DNA of 64,000 nucleotides from Solobacterium sp. GTDB lineage: Bacteria; Bacillota_I; Bacilli_A; Erysipelotrichales; Erysipelotrichaceae. Shown in pieces: positions 18,657-29,819 of this stretch. Each line of letters begins with the position of its first letter. The stretch's first letter is position 1. The DNA lies in contig JAILLA010000029.1 in the NCBI GenBank assembly GCA_024693325.1, forward strand, positions 42,168 to 106,167, written 5' to 3'. The notes beneath the pieces were generated by a model that saw nothing but the letters and a program-made list of their open reading frames with translations, was not told the origin of the DNA and ran no database searches. The position numbers and the translations under genes were made by a program.

Positions 18657-21600
18657 ATGAATATCAATAACTTTGACGCGATTAAAGTCGGACTCGCCTC
18701 TCCTGAAAGAATTCGTGAATGGTCCTACGGTGAAGTAAAGAAACCCGAAACCATCAACTACCGTTCCCAGAAGCCTGAACGTGACGGTCTGTTCTGCGAG
18801 CGTATCTTCGGTCCCCAGAAGGACTGGGAATGTGCCTGCGGAAAATACAAGAAGATCCGTTACCAGGGCGTTGTATGCGATCGCTGCGGCGTTGAGATCA
18901 CAAAATCCAGCGTCCGCCGTGAGCGTATGGGACATATTGAACTGGCTGCTCCGGTTGCGCATATCTGGTATCTCAGGGGAATTCCTTCCCGCATGAGCTT
19001 ACTGCTGAATGTGCCGCCCAAACAGCTGGAAGAAGTAGTTTACTTTGTAAGCTGGATCGTAACTGATCCGGGCGACACAAAGCTGAGCTACAAGCAGATC
19101 CTTTCCGAACGTGAATTCCGTGAGAATACGGCTATTTACGGACCGGGCAGCTTCAGCGCTGCGACCGGTGCGGAAGCGATCAGAACACTGCTTGAACAGT
19201 GCGATCTGGAAAAGGAATACACCGCGATCCTGAAGGAACTGGAAAAGGCAAACGGCGACAAGCGCAAGAAGCTGATCAAGCGTCTTGAAACTGTCGATGC
19301 GTTCCGTACCAGTGAAAACCGTCCTGAATGGATGGTCCTGACGGTACTGCCGGTCATTCCGCCGGATCTGAGACCGATGCTGCAGCTGGACGGCGGAAGA
19401 TTTGCGACAAGTGACCTGAACGATCTGTATCGTCGTGTCATTACCCGCAACAACCGTCTGAAGAAACTGCTTGAACTCGGAACTCCCGCGATCATCGTTC
19501 AGAACGAAAAGAGAATGCTGCAGGAAGCTGTCGATGCTCTGATCGACAACGGACGCCGTTCCAAGCCGATCACCGGCGCGGGCGGACGTGCGCTGAAGTC
19601 ACTGTCTCACTCACTTAAGGGTAAGCAGGGACGTTTCCGTCAGAACCTGCTCGGTAAGCGTGTAGACTTCTCCGGCCGTTCCGTTATTGCAATCGGACCT
19701 ACACTGAAGATGAATCAGTGCGGTCTGCCGAGAGAAATGGCTATCCAGCTGTACAAGCCGTTCGTTATCAACGAACTGGTCAACCAGCAGATCGCCAGCA
19801 ACCCCAAGACAGCTGAAAAGCTGATCGACAGACAGGAACCCCGTGTCTGGGACGTTGTTGAACAGGTCATCAATGGCCACCCTGTATTCCTGAACCGTGC
19901 ACCTACACTGCACAGACTTGGAATCCAGTCCTTCTTCCCGAAACTGGTTGAAGGACATGCAATCCGTGTCCATCCGCTCGTATGTCCGGCATTCAACGCT
20001 GACTTCGACGGTGACCAGATGGCTGTCCATCTGCCTCTGAGTGAAATGGCAAGAGCTGAGACGGAAGTCCTGATGCTCGGTGCCAACAACATTCTGGGTC
20101 CGAAGGATGGTAAACCGATCGTTACTCCCGGACAGGACCTTGTTCTGGGTAACTTCTATCTGAACATGGAAGAAACAGCTGAGGAGTTCTATGCGAAAGC
20201 AGACGCACTCGAAAAGCTGGGCCTGCCGAATGAGGCTGCGAAGTGGAGAAGATACGGTGATAACGAAGGACATATCTACAAAGATGTCAATGAGATCCTG
20301 ATGGCATATCAGACCGGCGCAGTACATCTTCATACAAGGATCGCGCTGCCCGCAAAGACATTGAAGAAGACATGCTTCAACAGTTATCAGAATGAATGCT
20401 ATCTGCTGACATCTGTCGGTAAGATCATCTTCAATAACGTACTGCCCGCTGACTTCCCTTATATCAATGAAGCAACGGAAAGCAATCTGAAGGTTACTCC
20501 GAACGATGACTTTGTTCCGATGGGAACAGATATCCGCAAGGAGATCCAAAGCCGTAAGGTCACTTCCGAATTCAAGAAGAAGGACCTCGGAAACCTGATC
20601 GCTGCAGTATTCGATAAGTACAACATCAACGGTACAAGTGATATTCTGGACTCCCTCAAGGATATGGGATATCTCTATTCCACAACTGCAGGTATGACAG
20701 TTGCCCTCAGTGACATTTCTGTCGCACCTCATAAGGATGAGATCGTTGGTGAAGGACGTCAGAAGTCCGATCAGCTGAATGCACTGCGTGACAGAGGCAT
20801 GCTGACACCGCAGGAATGGGAACGTGCGTTCTCCTCTCTGTGGGACCGTGTCAAGAACAACGTCGGTGATACACTGATGGCATCTCTGCCCCGTATGAAC
20901 CCGATCAACATGATGGCTGTATCCGGTGCCCGTGGTAACAAGAACCACTTCACACAGCTTGCCGGTATGCGTGGTCTGATGGCTCGTCCTACACAGTCCA
21001 AATCACGTAAAGAATATCAGCCCGGTATCATCGAAGTCCCGATCTATTCATGCTTCCGTGAAGGCATGACCGTATCAGAGTTCTTTATTTCCACCCACGG
21101 TGTACGTAAAGGTCTGACCGATACTGCTCTGAAGACTGCCGAGTCAGGTTATCTGACAAGACGTCTGGTTGACGTTGCTCAGGAAGTGATCGTCAACGAG
21201 GAAGACTGCGGAACAGATAAGGGATATCTGGTAGAAGATATCGTTGATCCGAAGAACAACTCCATGATCGAACGTCTGTTTGATCGTATTGACGGACGCT
21301 ATACTGCTGAAGCAGTGGTCGATCCCAACAGCGGTGAAGTCATTGTCGAAGCTGACACATATCTGACCAGCGAACTTGCAAAGAAGATCGTTGATGCAGG
21401 TGTCAAACAGGTATACATCCGTAACGTATTCACATGTGAATCAGCACACGGAATCTGCTGCAAGTGCTATGGCCGCAACATGGCTACAGGCAATCCTGTT
21501 GAAACAGGCGAAGCGATTGGTGTCATGGCTGCCCAGGCTATCGGTGAACCCGGTACCCAGCTGACCATGCGTAACTTCCATACCGGCGGCGTTGCCAACC

Positions 21601-22487
21601 AGAGCGGTGATATCACACAGGGTCTTCCCCGTGTTGAAGAACTGTTTGAAGCCCGTACTCCGAAGAGAGTTGCAGTTGTTGCGAAGATCTCCGGTGAGAT
21701 CACTGATATCCGTGAACAGGAAAATCATCAGGGTATGATCGTTACTGTATCCAATGATCAGGAATCCATCGAACATAAGTGCGACCTGACACAGGCTGTA
21801 TCCTCAGACCTGAGAGTCGGCTCACTTGTTGAAGCAGGTGACACACTGACAGAAGGCCAGATCGCTCCGAAGGAACTGCTGGAAGTTGCCGGTGTCCGTG
21901 CTGTTGAAGAGTATATTCTGAAGGAAGTCAAGAAGGTATACGCTACACAGTCCATCGACATTTCCGACAAGCACCTGGAAGTCATGATCAAGCAGATGCT
22001 GAAGAAGGTCGTTGTTACAGACGGAGGAGACTCCGGACTGTCACTTGGCCAGACACTCAGCATCAATGCTGTCAACGAACGCAACGCAGCACTGCTGGAT
22101 GAAGACAAAGCTCCGATCCAGTACGGACCGATCCTGCTTGGTATTTCCAAGTCTGCTGTTGAAACTGACTCCTTCCTGTCTGCTGCATCATTCCAGGAAA
22201 CAACACGTGTCCTGACAGATGCTGCAGTAAGAGGCAAGGTCGACTCACTCAGCGGACTGAAGGAAAATGTCATCATCGGTAAGCTGATCCCTGCCGGAAC
22301 AGGACGCCCTGAATACAAGCGTGAAACAACTGACCGCATTGTTGCCAAGGCTGAATGGATGAAGGCAGAGCGCCGCAGAAAGGCGGAAGAACTTCTGGAA
22401 GCTACGGAAGCAAGACTTCCGGATGAAGTGATCCGTTCCGATGCGGATAAAGAAGTTCGCATTGACGAAGAGGAAACTGCTGAATAA
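18657..22487 (+). CDS. rpoC: DNA-directed RNA polymerase subunit beta'
   Basis: [16 protein letters not shown] catalytic motif; [22 protein letters not shown] zinc finger; [19 protein letters not shown]. Confidence 0.98.
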   Translation: MNINNFDAIKVGLASPERIREWSYGEVKKPETINYRSQKPERDGLFCERIFGPQKDWECACGKYKKIRYQGVVCDRCGVEITKSSVRRERMGHIELAAPVAHIWYLRGIPSRMSLLLNVPPKQLEEVVYFVSWIVTDPGDTKLSYKQILSEREFRENTAIYGPGSFSAATGAEAIRTLLEQCDLEKEYTAILKELEKANGDKRKKLIKRLETVDAFRTSENRPEWMVLTVLPVIPPDLRPMLQLDGGRFATSDLNDLYRRVITRNNRLKKLLELGTPAIIVQNEKRMLQEAVDALIDNGRRSKPITGAGGRALKSLSHSLKGKQGRFRQNLLGKRVDFSGRSVIAIGPTLKMNQCGLPREMAIQLYKPFVINELVNQQIASNPKTAEKLIDRQEPRVWDVVEQVINGHPVFLNRAPTLHRLGIQSFFPKLVEGHAIRVHPLVCPAFNADFDGDQMAVHLPLSEMARAETEVLMLGANNILGPKDGKPIVTPGQDLVLGNFYLNMEETAEEFYAKADALEKLGLPNEAAKWRRYGDNEGHIYKDVNEILMAYQTGAVHLHTRIALPAKTLKKTCFNSYQNECYLLTSVGKIIFNNVLPADFPYINEATESNLKVTPNDDFVPMGTDIRKEIQSRKVTSEFKKKDLGNLIAAVFDKYNINGTSDILDSLKDMGYLYSTTAGMTVALSDISVAPHKDEIVGEGRQKSDQLNALRDRGMLTPQEWERAFSSLWDRVKNNVGDTLMASLPRMNPINMMAVSGARGNKNHFTQLAGMRGLMARPTQSKSRKEYQPGIIEVPIYSCFREGMTVSEFFISTHGVRKGLTDTALKTAESGYLTRRLVDVAQEVIVNEEDCGTDKGYLVEDIVDPKNNSMIERLFDRIDGRYTAEAVVDPNSGEVIVEADTYLTSELAKKIVDAGVKQVYIRNVFTCESAHGICCKCYGRNMATGNPVETGEAIGVMAAQAIGEPGTQLTMRNFHTGGVANQSGDITQGLPRVEELFEARTPKRVAVVAKISGEITDIREQENHQGMIVTVSNDQESIEHKCDLTQAVSSDLRVGSLVEAGDTLTEGQIAPKELLEVAGVRAVEEYILKEVKKVYATQSIDISDKHLEVMIKQMLKKVVVTDGGDSGLSLGQTLSINAVNERNAALLDEDKAPIQYGPILLGISKSAVETDSFLSAASFQETTRVLTDAAVRGKVDSLSGLKENVIIGKLIPAGTGRPEYKRETTDRIVAKAEWMKAERRRKAEELLEATEARLPDEVIRSDADKEVRIDEEETAE

Positions 22488-22525
22488 GCAGACACAGTAC
22501 TGTTCTCTTTGAACAAAATCTGATA

Positions 22526-22562
22526 AGACCGGTTGAGAGTAAGATCTCTTCCGGTCTTTTTC
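22526..22562 (+). terminator. Intrinsic terminator after rpoC
   Basis: AGACCGG...CCGGTCT-TTTTC. Confidence 0.75.
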
Positions 22563-22739
22563 ATTGCTGTACATGTGCCGGATGAACCTGAATGATTTGT
22601 AACAGAAATCCGGGAAAACAAAATTAGCAGGACCAGATCATTATTCCGGATATCATGAAAACTAAAAAAGCGGTATCATTAAAGCAGAAATCTTACGGCA
22701 GGCACTTTTTGTGTGCTTGATTCAATTGGAGAATAAACT

Positions 22740-24125
22740 ATGTCTGAATTGTTCCTGAATATAGTGGATATATACCATTATGCTGCAATTGCCCTGTTTA
22801 CGATCGGTTTATGGAAGGTCCTGGAAAAATGCGGTGCCAAAGGATGGTGGGCATTGCTGCCGGGAGGCAGGTACTTTAAGCTCGGTGATGTCGTTGAATG
22901 CGATAACGCAGGCATTGTAGTCCTGTTTCTTGAGATTTGTTATTGTCTGCTGTGGATCGCAGGTGAATTCGTGCCGCATGAATCGATGTCTACCGGCATT
23001 ATCGGTCTGGCGGTGATCGTTGTTGTCCTGATTCAGTTTGCATTTATGTTCAGGATCTATACAGGTGTCTGCTTTACATTTGGAAAAAGCTGGCGCTGGA
23101 TGTTTTTGTGGGTCCCGTTTAACTGGATTGCAGCACTGATCTTTGGATTCAATCCGAAATTCCAGCCGGTTAATCTCGGTATCCGTCTGAATGAAGACCT
23201 GAAGGCAGGTACCGATCCGGCAACGATCGGAACGATCAGGAATTACATGAGTCATATTCAGGATGGCGGTCTGACGGTCATGCTGAAGGAAAGGACTGTT
23301 CGTGACTTCAACAAGAAGCGCTATCTGCTGAAGGATATCTACTTTACGATCCCCAACAATTCGCTGGTGCTTCTGCTCGGCGGTTCCGGTTCGGGAAAAA
23401 CGACACTGGTCAACGCGATCACCGGTTATGAAAAGGCGAATGCGGAAATATATCTGAATGGTCAGAATGTCTATGAACAGTATGAACTGATGAAATACAA
23501 GATCGGGTTTGTACCGCAGCAGGACCTGCTGAGATACAATGACACGGTCCTGAATACATTGAATGATGCCGCAAAGCTCAGGCTTCCGACATCCATGAAA
23601 AGGAAAGACAGAACAGACGCAATCGATGAAGTGCTTGATACGCTGGGACTTGTTTCCGGTAAGTCTGGACTTGTATCGAAGAAATCAGGAGGCATGAAGA
23701 AGCGCATTTCGATCGGAACAGAACTGATCTGCCGTCCTGAACTGTTTATTCTTGATGAGCCTGATTCCGGTCTGGATGGTGTTATTGCAAGAGAACTGTT
23801 TGAAACACTGCAGAAGATCGCGCATACCGGGCGTATCGTCATTGCGATCACGCATACACCGGACCGCGTCATCAATATGTTTGATAAGGTGATCGTGCTT
23901 GCGCGTGACTCGGGAAGAGTCGGACGTCTGGCTTTCTACGGAAGACCGGATGAAGCGAAGGAGTTCTTCGGAAAGGACTCCATGGAAAACATCATTATGG
24001 CAATCAACCGCAAGGATGAAGGCGGCGAAGGACGCGCAGACGAATTTATTGCCAAATATGCGGAATATGTCAATGAACATTCCGGAAATGAAGAAAAGGA
24101 GGAACTGCCTGATGAACAATGTTAA
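22740..24125 (+). CDS. ABCG-type ATP-binding protein with N-terminal multi-TM (DUF5684-like) domain
   Basis: N-terminal about 150 aa hydrophobic (WWALLPGGRYFKLGDVV...) then Walker A LLGGSGSGKTTLVNAITGYEKA, signature KKSGGMKKRISIGTELI, Walker B LFILDEPDSGLDG. Confidence 0.85.
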   Translation: MSELFLNIVDIYHYAAIALFTIGLWKVLEKCGAKGWWALLPGGRYFKLGDVVECDNAGIVVLFLEICYCLLWIAGEFVPHESMSTGIIGLAVIVVVLIQFAFMFRIYTGVCFTFGKSWRWMFLWVPFNWIAALIFGFNPKFQPVNLGIRLNEDLKAGTDPATIGTIRNYMSHIQDGGLTVMLKERTVRDFNKKRYLLKDIYFTIPNNSLVLLLGGSGSGKTTLVNAITGYEKANAEIYLNGQNVYEQYELMKYKIGFVPQQDLLRYNDTVLNTLNDAAKLRLPTSMKRKDRTDAIDEVLDTLGLVSGKSGLVSKKSGGMKKRISIGTELICRPELFILDEPDSGLDGVIARELFETLQKIAHTGRIVIAITHTPDRVINMFDKVIVLARDSGRVGRLAFYGRPDEAKEFFGKDSMENIIMAINRKDEGGEGRADEFIAKYAEYVNEHSGNEEKEELPDEQC

Positions 24126-25053
24126 GCATTACAGAGGCAGAATTGCCCAGACAGGCATTTACCTCGGAAAACTCTTCCGTATGTTTATTTACCAGAATGA
24201 CTGGAAGATGCTGCCGATGGCCGCAGTCATTGCCGGTGCCGTAACCTTTGCTGTAGGAAACAATATCTTCAAAACACAGGAAGGAACACTGAGCGGATGC
24301 TTTGCCCTTGTATGTGTATGTATCTGGAACGGTTTCTTCAATTCCATCCAGGTAGTATGCCGTGAGCGTGCGATCGTCAAGCGTGAACACCGTGCAGGCA
24401 TGCATATTACTTCTTATATCGGCGCGCATATGATCTATCAGATGCTTCTGTGCCTGATGCAGACAGGCATTTTGATGTTCATCTGTTCGATCGCAAATAT
24501 GAGCTTCCCGAAAGAGGGAATCATTACAAACAATTTCTATATTGATTTTACACTGTCACTGTTCCTGATCACCTATGCTGCGGATATGGCATCACTGGCG
24601 ATCTCCTGCTATGTCAAAAACACAACTGCTGCTATGACGCTGATGCCGTTTATGCTGATCTTCCAGCTGATCTTCTCGGGCGGTCTGATCTATCTGGAAG
24701 GAGCAGCCAAAAAACTGACCGGTTTCACGATCGCAAGATGGGGCCTGGCCGCGTTATGCACGCTGGCAAATTACAACAGTCAGCCTATGGTATCGCTGTG
24801 GAATGAGATCTGGAAATTCCGCTCCATGACCATTGAAGGACAGCAGCCGATCAAGATCTTCACAGACACGATTATCCAGGAAGGAAGACTGAATGATTTC
24901 CTCCTCGAATCCGGTTCTTATAACCAGGATCCGGCGTATCTGTATGATAAAGCAAACCTGCTTCAGTCCTGGAAGTATATGATCATCATGGCAGTCATAT
25001 TTGCAGTCATTGCGGTACTGCTGCTGAAACGGGTAGACAAAGATAAACGCTGA
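24112..25053 (+). CDS. ABC-2 type permease (partner of the upstream ATPase)
   Basis: MNNVKHYRGRIAQTGIYLGKLFRMFIYQNDWKM; 6 TM; start overlaps end of ATPase gene. Confidence 0.82.
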   Translation: MNNVKHYRGRIAQTGIYLGKLFRMFIYQNDWKMLPMAAVIAGAVTFAVGNNIFKTQEGTLSGCFALVCVCIWNGFFNSIQVVCRERAIVKREHRAGMHITSYIGAHMIYQMLLCLMQTGILMFICSIANMSFPKEGIITNNFYIDFTLSLFLITYAADMASLAISCYVKNTTAAMTLMPFMLIFQLIFSGGLIYLEGAAKKLTGFTIARWGLAALCTLANYNSQPMVSLWNEIWKFRSMTIEGQQPIKIFTDTIIQEGRLNDFLLESGSYNQDPAYLYDKANLLQSWKYMIIMAVIFAVIAVLLLKRVDKDKR

Positions 25054-25127
25054 CAGTATTCCTGCACACAGCATTCAGTCCGGACAGAATATGTACCGGA
25101 ACCGAAATATTACAGCGGAGGTATGAT

Positions 25128-25931
25128 ATGCGCTATGGTTTTATCGGTCTCGGCAATATGGGCGGGGCCATTGTTAAAGGAATTCTTTCCGGCGACAGTT
25201 TTTCCGACGACGAAGTTTACGGTTATGACATTGATTCGGGAAAAGCCGAACAGCTTTATGAGGAAGCGGGCGTCAGCCTGTGTGATTCGGTCGCTGATCT
25301 TGCCGGACATTCCGATGTCATCATACTTGCGGTCAAGCCGCAGTACATGCAGTCGGTTCTGGATGAACTGAAGCCGCTGGACATCGAAGGATGCCTGATC
25401 ATATCGATCGCTGCAGGACTGCAGACAGAGTACTTCGAAAAAGAACTGAGGGACAATGATATCCGTGTTGTCAGGGCAATGCCGAACCTGAATGCCGCAT
25501 ATCATGATGCGATCGTCGGGATCTGCGGAGGCGCTGAAGCTGTAGAAAATGATATTGAAACAGCTGAACGCATCTTCGCGTCTGTCGGAACGACAGTCAG
25601 AATCGCTGAGCACCACTTCCCGGTATTTTCCGCGATCGCCGGTGCTTCACCTGCGTTTACCTTTATGTATGCTGACGCGCTTGCCATGGCAGCAGTAAAG
25701 GCAGGAATACCGCGTGCAACAGCCTATCAGATCGCTGCTGCAGCGATCCGCGGCAGCGGGACAACATTGATGAAAAGCAATGAACATCCGGATGCCCTGA
25801 GGGATAAAGTATGCTCACCCGGAGGTACGACGATTGAAGGAGTTACTGTACTGGAACAGAACAGCTTCAAAGGAATGATCATCGATGCAGTGGATGCTGT
25901 GATCGAAAAAGATAAAAAACTCGGAAAATGA
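25128..25931 (+). CDS. proC: Pyrroline-5-carboxylate reductase
   Basis: MRYGFIGLGNMGGAIVKG Rossmann motif; VVRAMPNLNAAYHDAI; GASPAFTFMYADALAMAAVKAG; SPGGTTIEGV. Confidence 0.95.
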   Translation: MRYGFIGLGNMGGAIVKGILSGDSFSDDEVYGYDIDSGKAEQLYEEAGVSLCDSVADLAGHSDVIILAVKPQYMQSVLDELKPLDIEGCLIISIAAGLQTEYFEKELRDNDIRVVRAMPNLNAAYHDAIVGICGGAEAVENDIETAERIFASVGTTVRIAEHHFPVFSAIAGASPAFTFMYADALAMAAVKAGIPRATAYQIAAAAIRGSGTTLMKSNEHPDALRDKVCSPGGTTIEGVTVLEQNSFKGMIIDAVDAVIEKDKKLGK

Positions 25932-25958
25932 TCCGTGTGATAACAGGAGAAGAAGACG

Positions 25959-26942
25959 ATGAAATATATCGATATGCATTGTGATACGCTCATGGTCCTT
26001 CTGTTCCAGGACAGAGATCAGATGAACCTTTATGAGTCACCGCATACAATGGTCGATCTGAAGAGAATGCGGAAGGGCGGTCAGATGGCACAGTTCTTCG
26101 CAGCATTCCTTCCGCAGCCAAGTACATATGAGCACTTCGGAGTTGAAATGCTGGATGATGATGTATACATCAACACCCTGCATGATGCGCTTGTCAGAAA
26201 TGTTGCCGAACATAACGACATCATTGAAATGGCATATAATGCCGATGATATTCTGAGAAACGATGCGGCCGGAAAAATGTCTGCCATATTTACGATCGAA
26301 GACGGAAGAAGCGTCAATGGCAGTCTGGAAAAGCTGAAGCACTATCATGATGACCTTGGTGTCAGAGCGATCTCACTGACCTGGAATTTCCGCAACTGTT
26401 TCGGTTCGCCGAATTCCAAAGACCCGGCTGTCATGAACGAAGGACTGACGGAGTTCGGAAAGGATGCGGTCCGCTATATGCAGGAACTGGGTATTCTGGT
26501 GGACGTCTCACATCTGAGTGAAGGCGGATTCTGGGATGTGGCGGATATCTGTACAAAACCGTTTGTAGCAACACATTCCAACTGCAGAAATCTGTCTCCG
26601 CATCAGCGCAATCTGTCAGATGATCAGCTCAAAAAGCTTGCGGACTGCGGCGGTATTACCGGCATCAACTTTGCGCCGGCATTCCTGAACAGTGATATTA
26701 CAAGAATGGATTCCACTGCTGAACTGATGGCGGTGCATGCACGTCATATGGCTGATGTGGCCGGTATTGATGTGATCGCACTCGGCTCTGATCTTGACGG
26801 GATCAGGGGAGACCTGGAAGTCGGTTCCAGCGACCGGTTCGGACTGATCGAAGATGCATTGAAGCGTCATGGATTTACATCAGATGAGATCGAGAAGATC
26901 TTCTGGAAAAACGCAATTCGTGTGATGAAAGAGACATTATAA
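25959..26942 (+). CDS. Membrane dipeptidase (renal dipeptidase, peptidase M19 family)
   Basis: MHCDTL; FTIEDGRSVNGSLEKLKHYHDDLGVRAISLTWN; DVSHLSEGGFWDV; VATHSNCRNL; LGSDLDGI. Confidence 0.92.
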   Translation: MKYIDMHCDTLMVLLFQDRDQMNLYESPHTMVDLKRMRKGGQMAQFFAAFLPQPSTYEHFGVEMLDDDVYINTLHDALVRNVAEHNDIIEMAYNADDILRNDAAGKMSAIFTIEDGRSVNGSLEKLKHYHDDLGVRAISLTWNFRNCFGSPNSKDPAVMNEGLTEFGKDAVRYMQELGILVDVSHLSEGGFWDVADICTKPFVATHSNCRNLSPHQRNLSDDQLKKLADCGGITGINFAPAFLNSDITRMDSTAELMAVHARHMADVAGIDVIALGSDLDGIRGDLEVGSSDRFGLIEDALKRHGFTSDEIEKIFWKNAIRVMKETL

Positions 26943-26953
26943 GGGAGGAGCAT

Positions 26954-27331
26954 ATGAAACTGATACACACTGAAAAAGCACCTGCAGCAATCGGACCTTA
27001 CTCACAGGGTTTCAGAACAAACGGACTGACATTCTTCTCGGGACAGATCGCTATTGATCCTGCAACAGGAGAAATGCCGGAAGGCATCGAAGCGCAGACA
27101 GAACAGGCATGTCTGAATGTCAAAGCACTTCTGGATGCTGCAGGGCTGGGATTTGAAGATGTTGTGAAAACAACATGCTTTATTGCGGATATGGCTGATT
27201 TCGCGGCGTTCAACAAGGTATATGAAAAGTACTTTGTTTCAAAACCGGCACGCAGCTGTGTGGCAGTCAGACAGCTTCCCAAGAACGGCTTATGCGAGAT
27301 CGAAGTGATCGCGGAGAACAGAGGAGAATAA
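26954..27331 (+). CDS. ridA: RidA family reactive intermediate/imine deaminase
   Basis: APAAIGPYSQGF; FFSGQIAIDPATGEM; RSCVAVRQLPKNGLCEIEVIA. Confidence 0.92.
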   Translation: MKLIHTEKAPAAIGPYSQGFRTNGLTFFSGQIAIDPATGEMPEGIEAQTEQACLNVKALLDAAGLGFEDVVKTTCFIADMADFAAFNKVYEKYFVSKPARSCVAVRQLPKNGLCEIEVIAENRGE

Positions 27332-27335
27332 GCAT

Positions 27336-28532
27336 ATGAAATATGATTTCACATCAATCATTGACAGACACGGCAAAGATGCCATCGCTGTTGATTTCCC
27401 GCCCAACGGAGAACTGACAAAAGAAGGTTTTGATCAGATCCCGATGTGGGTAGCTGACATGAACTTTGCGACTGTTCCGACGATCCAGGAAGAGATGATC
27501 AAGCGCGCACAGCATCCATGCTTCGGTTATTTCCGTCCCTCTGATGAATACTATCAGGCGATCATCGACTGGCATAAAGACCGCAACGGTGTTGAAGGTC
27601 TTAAGGCAGAAAATATCGGCTATGAAAACGGCGTGCTCGGCGGAGTAGCTACAGCACTTAAAGTATTCTGTTCAAGAGGAGACAAGATCCTGCTGCATTC
27701 TCCTACTTATGTCGGATTCAGAGGAGTCCTGGAAAATAACGGATATGACATGGTCCTGAGTCCGCTGCACCGTGATGAAAACGGCGTATGGAGAATGGAC
27801 TTTGATGATATGGAGAAGAAGCTGGCAGAGCAGAACATTCATGTGGCGATCTTCTGCTCACCATACAATCCGGTCGGAAGAGTGTGGGAAAAATGGGAAA
27901 TCGAAAAGGCAATGGAGCTTTACGAAAAGTACCAGGTGTTTGTGATTTCCGATGAGATCTGGTCTGACCTGATCATTGGCGACCATAAACATATCCCGAC
28001 ACAGAGCATCAATGAATACGCGAAGATGCATACTGTTGCGATGTACGCACCCAGCAAAACATTCAACCTTGCCGGCCTGATCGGAAGCTACCATATCGTA
28101 TACAACAAGTGGATCAATGACCGTATGAAGAAGGAATCTTCTCTTGGCCACTATAATTCCATGAATGTGATGTCCATGCATGCCCTGATCGGCGGTTACA
28201 GCGCGGAAGGCAGAGTATGGCTGGATGAACTGAGGGAAGTTCTGGCAGGCAATGTCGATTTTACATATGATCATATCCTGAAAAACTATCCCGGCGTAAC
28301 ACTGGCAAAGCCGGAAGGAACATATATGCTGTTCCTGAACTGTGAGCAGTGGTGCAAAGATCATAACATCACGATCGACGAACTGCAGAAGAAAGGTGCT
28401 GCTGTCGGTGTTATGTGGCAGGACGGCCGCAGATTCTTCGAACCGTACGGTATCCGCATGAACCTTGCGCTTCCTTTCTCCAGAGTCAAAGAAGCTTTTG
28501 ACAGACTCGACAAATACGTATTTACAGACTGA
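27336..28532 (+). CDS. MalY/PatB family PLP-dependent cystathionine beta-lyase/aminotransferase
   Basis: PMWVADMNFATVPTIQEEM; FCSPYNPVGRVWEKWE; VISDEIWSDLI; PLP lysine in APSKTFNLAGL. Confidence 0.92.
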   Translation: MKYDFTSIIDRHGKDAIAVDFPPNGELTKEGFDQIPMWVADMNFATVPTIQEEMIKRAQHPCFGYFRPSDEYYQAIIDWHKDRNGVEGLKAENIGYENGVLGGVATALKVFCSRGDKILLHSPTYVGFRGVLENNGYDMVLSPLHRDENGVWRMDFDDMEKKLAEQNIHVAIFCSPYNPVGRVWEKWEIEKAMELYEKYQVFVISDEIWSDLIIGDHKHIPTQSINEYAKMHTVAMYAPSKTFNLAGLIGSYHIVYNKWINDRMKKESSLGHYNSMNVMSMHALIGGYSAEGRVWLDELREVLAGNVDFTYDHILKNYPGVTLAKPEGTYMLFLNCEQWCKDHNITIDELQKKGAAVGVMWQDGRRFFEPYGIRMNLALPFSRVKEAFDRLDKYVFTD

Positions 28533-28552
28533 TCAGATGAAATTGATCAATA

Positions 28553-28600
28553 CCGGAAGCCAGATCCCATAACAGAATTCATCTTCCGGTATTTGTTTGG
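28553..28600 (+). terminator. Intrinsic terminator after malY-like gene
   Basis: TACCGGAAG...CTTCCGGTA-TTTGTTTGG. Confidence 0.65.
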
Positions 28601-28684
28601 CTTTTTGCGGCAATATGATGAAATGAAGCAGATATTCCCATGAAGTCAGACTATATAATAAAGAAGAAAAACCAGGAGGGAATC

Positions 28685-29656
28685 ATGATCGATTATAAAG
28701 AAACAGTCGTTATTAATGGTCTTGCACAGAGGATCCATGTCAAAGGACAGAAAGCATCCAATCCGGTCCTGCTCTTCCTGCACGGAGGTCCGGGTGTTTC
28801 AAACCGCCATTCTGTGATCGAAGCGAACAGTGACCTGTGTGACGATTTTACCATCGTTGCATGGGATCAGAGAGGAACATGCGGATCATATGAAGGATGT
28901 AAAGCCGAAGATCTGACGGTATCCCAGCTGACGGAAGATGCTGCGGAACTGGTAAAGTATCTCTGTGAAACATTCGGTAAGAAAAAAGTGTTTATCATCG
29001 GCGGAAGCTGGGGAAGCTGTCTTGGAACGCTGCTTGCCAAACGTCATCCGGAACAGATAGCAGCTTATGTCGGGTTCGGACAGTTTGTGGATGGTCCGGA
29101 AAATGAAAAGCTTTCCTATCAGTTTGCCCTTGATGAAGCACGGAAACACAACGATCAGAAAGCTGTGGAAAAACTTGTCCAGATCGGTTATCCGGTCGAC
29201 GGTGTATATCCGCATGTTTATGAAGATATGATGACACAGCGTAAGATCATGATGAAATACGGCGGATACTCCCAGGATAAAAAGAAGCGCTCTTATCTGA
29301 GCGCCACAGTCCTTCCTGTTTTCCGAAGCAAGGAGTATACCGCAAAAGAGATCGCCGGTTATGTCAAAGGCTATCAGTTCGTGCTGAGGAATATGTGGAA
29401 GGAAGTCGCCGGACTGAATATGCTGAAGGAAACCGAAGGAGTGATCGATGTCCCGTACTTTATCTTTGACGGACGGCTGGACAACAATACGCCTGCTTCT
29501 CTTGTACAGGACTACTATGACCAGCTTCAGGCTCCGGAGAAGGACCTGATCTGGTTTGATCAGGCAGGGCATAATCCGCTGGGAGACTGTCCGGAAGAAT
29601 TCAAAAAGTGTCTGCGTGAAAAACTTCTTCCGATCGCAGAGAGAGAAGGATTGTAA
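28685..29656 (+). CDS. Alpha/beta hydrolase, proline iminopeptidase-like
   Basis: LLFLHGGPGVSN; VAWDQRGTCGSY; GGSWGSCLG nucleophile; C-terminal DQAGHNP. Confidence 0.88.
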   Translation: MIDYKETVVINGLAQRIHVKGQKASNPVLLFLHGGPGVSNRHSVIEANSDLCDDFTIVAWDQRGTCGSYEGCKAEDLTVSQLTEDAAELVKYLCETFGKKKVFIIGGSWGSCLGTLLAKRHPEQIAAYVGFGQFVDGPENEKLSYQFALDEARKHNDQKAVEKLVQIGYPVDGVYPHVYEDMMTQRKIMMKYGGYSQDKKKRSYLSATVLPVFRSKEYTAKEIAGYVKGYQFVLRNMWKEVAGLNMLKETEGVIDVPYFIFDGRLDNNTPASLVQDYYDQLQAPEKDLIWFDQAGHNPLGDCPEEFKKCLREKLLPIAEREGL

Positions 29657-29677
29657 TACAGCGCACGTGTCATTTGA

Positions 29678-29725
29678 AGAACCGGAACCGGCTGAGGTTT
29701 CTCTCACAGGTTCCGGTTTTCTGTT
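29678..29725 (+). terminator. Intrinsic terminator
   Basis: AACCGGAACC...GGTTCCGGTTTTCTGTTT. Confidence 0.65.
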
Positions 29726-29819
29726 TTTATCAGAAAATGCGGTCTGCTTATATGCAAAGCAGAAACCGAGATGCCTGCAGAAAGATGAATAATATAAGTG
29801 CAGAAAATGGAGGTAAACT

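Noticed and set aside
19611-20948. 445-aa minus-strand ORF opposite rpoC
   Set aside because: Antisense shadow ORF over a highly conserved gene; Cys/Ile/Val-rich composition without domain motifs and no RBS
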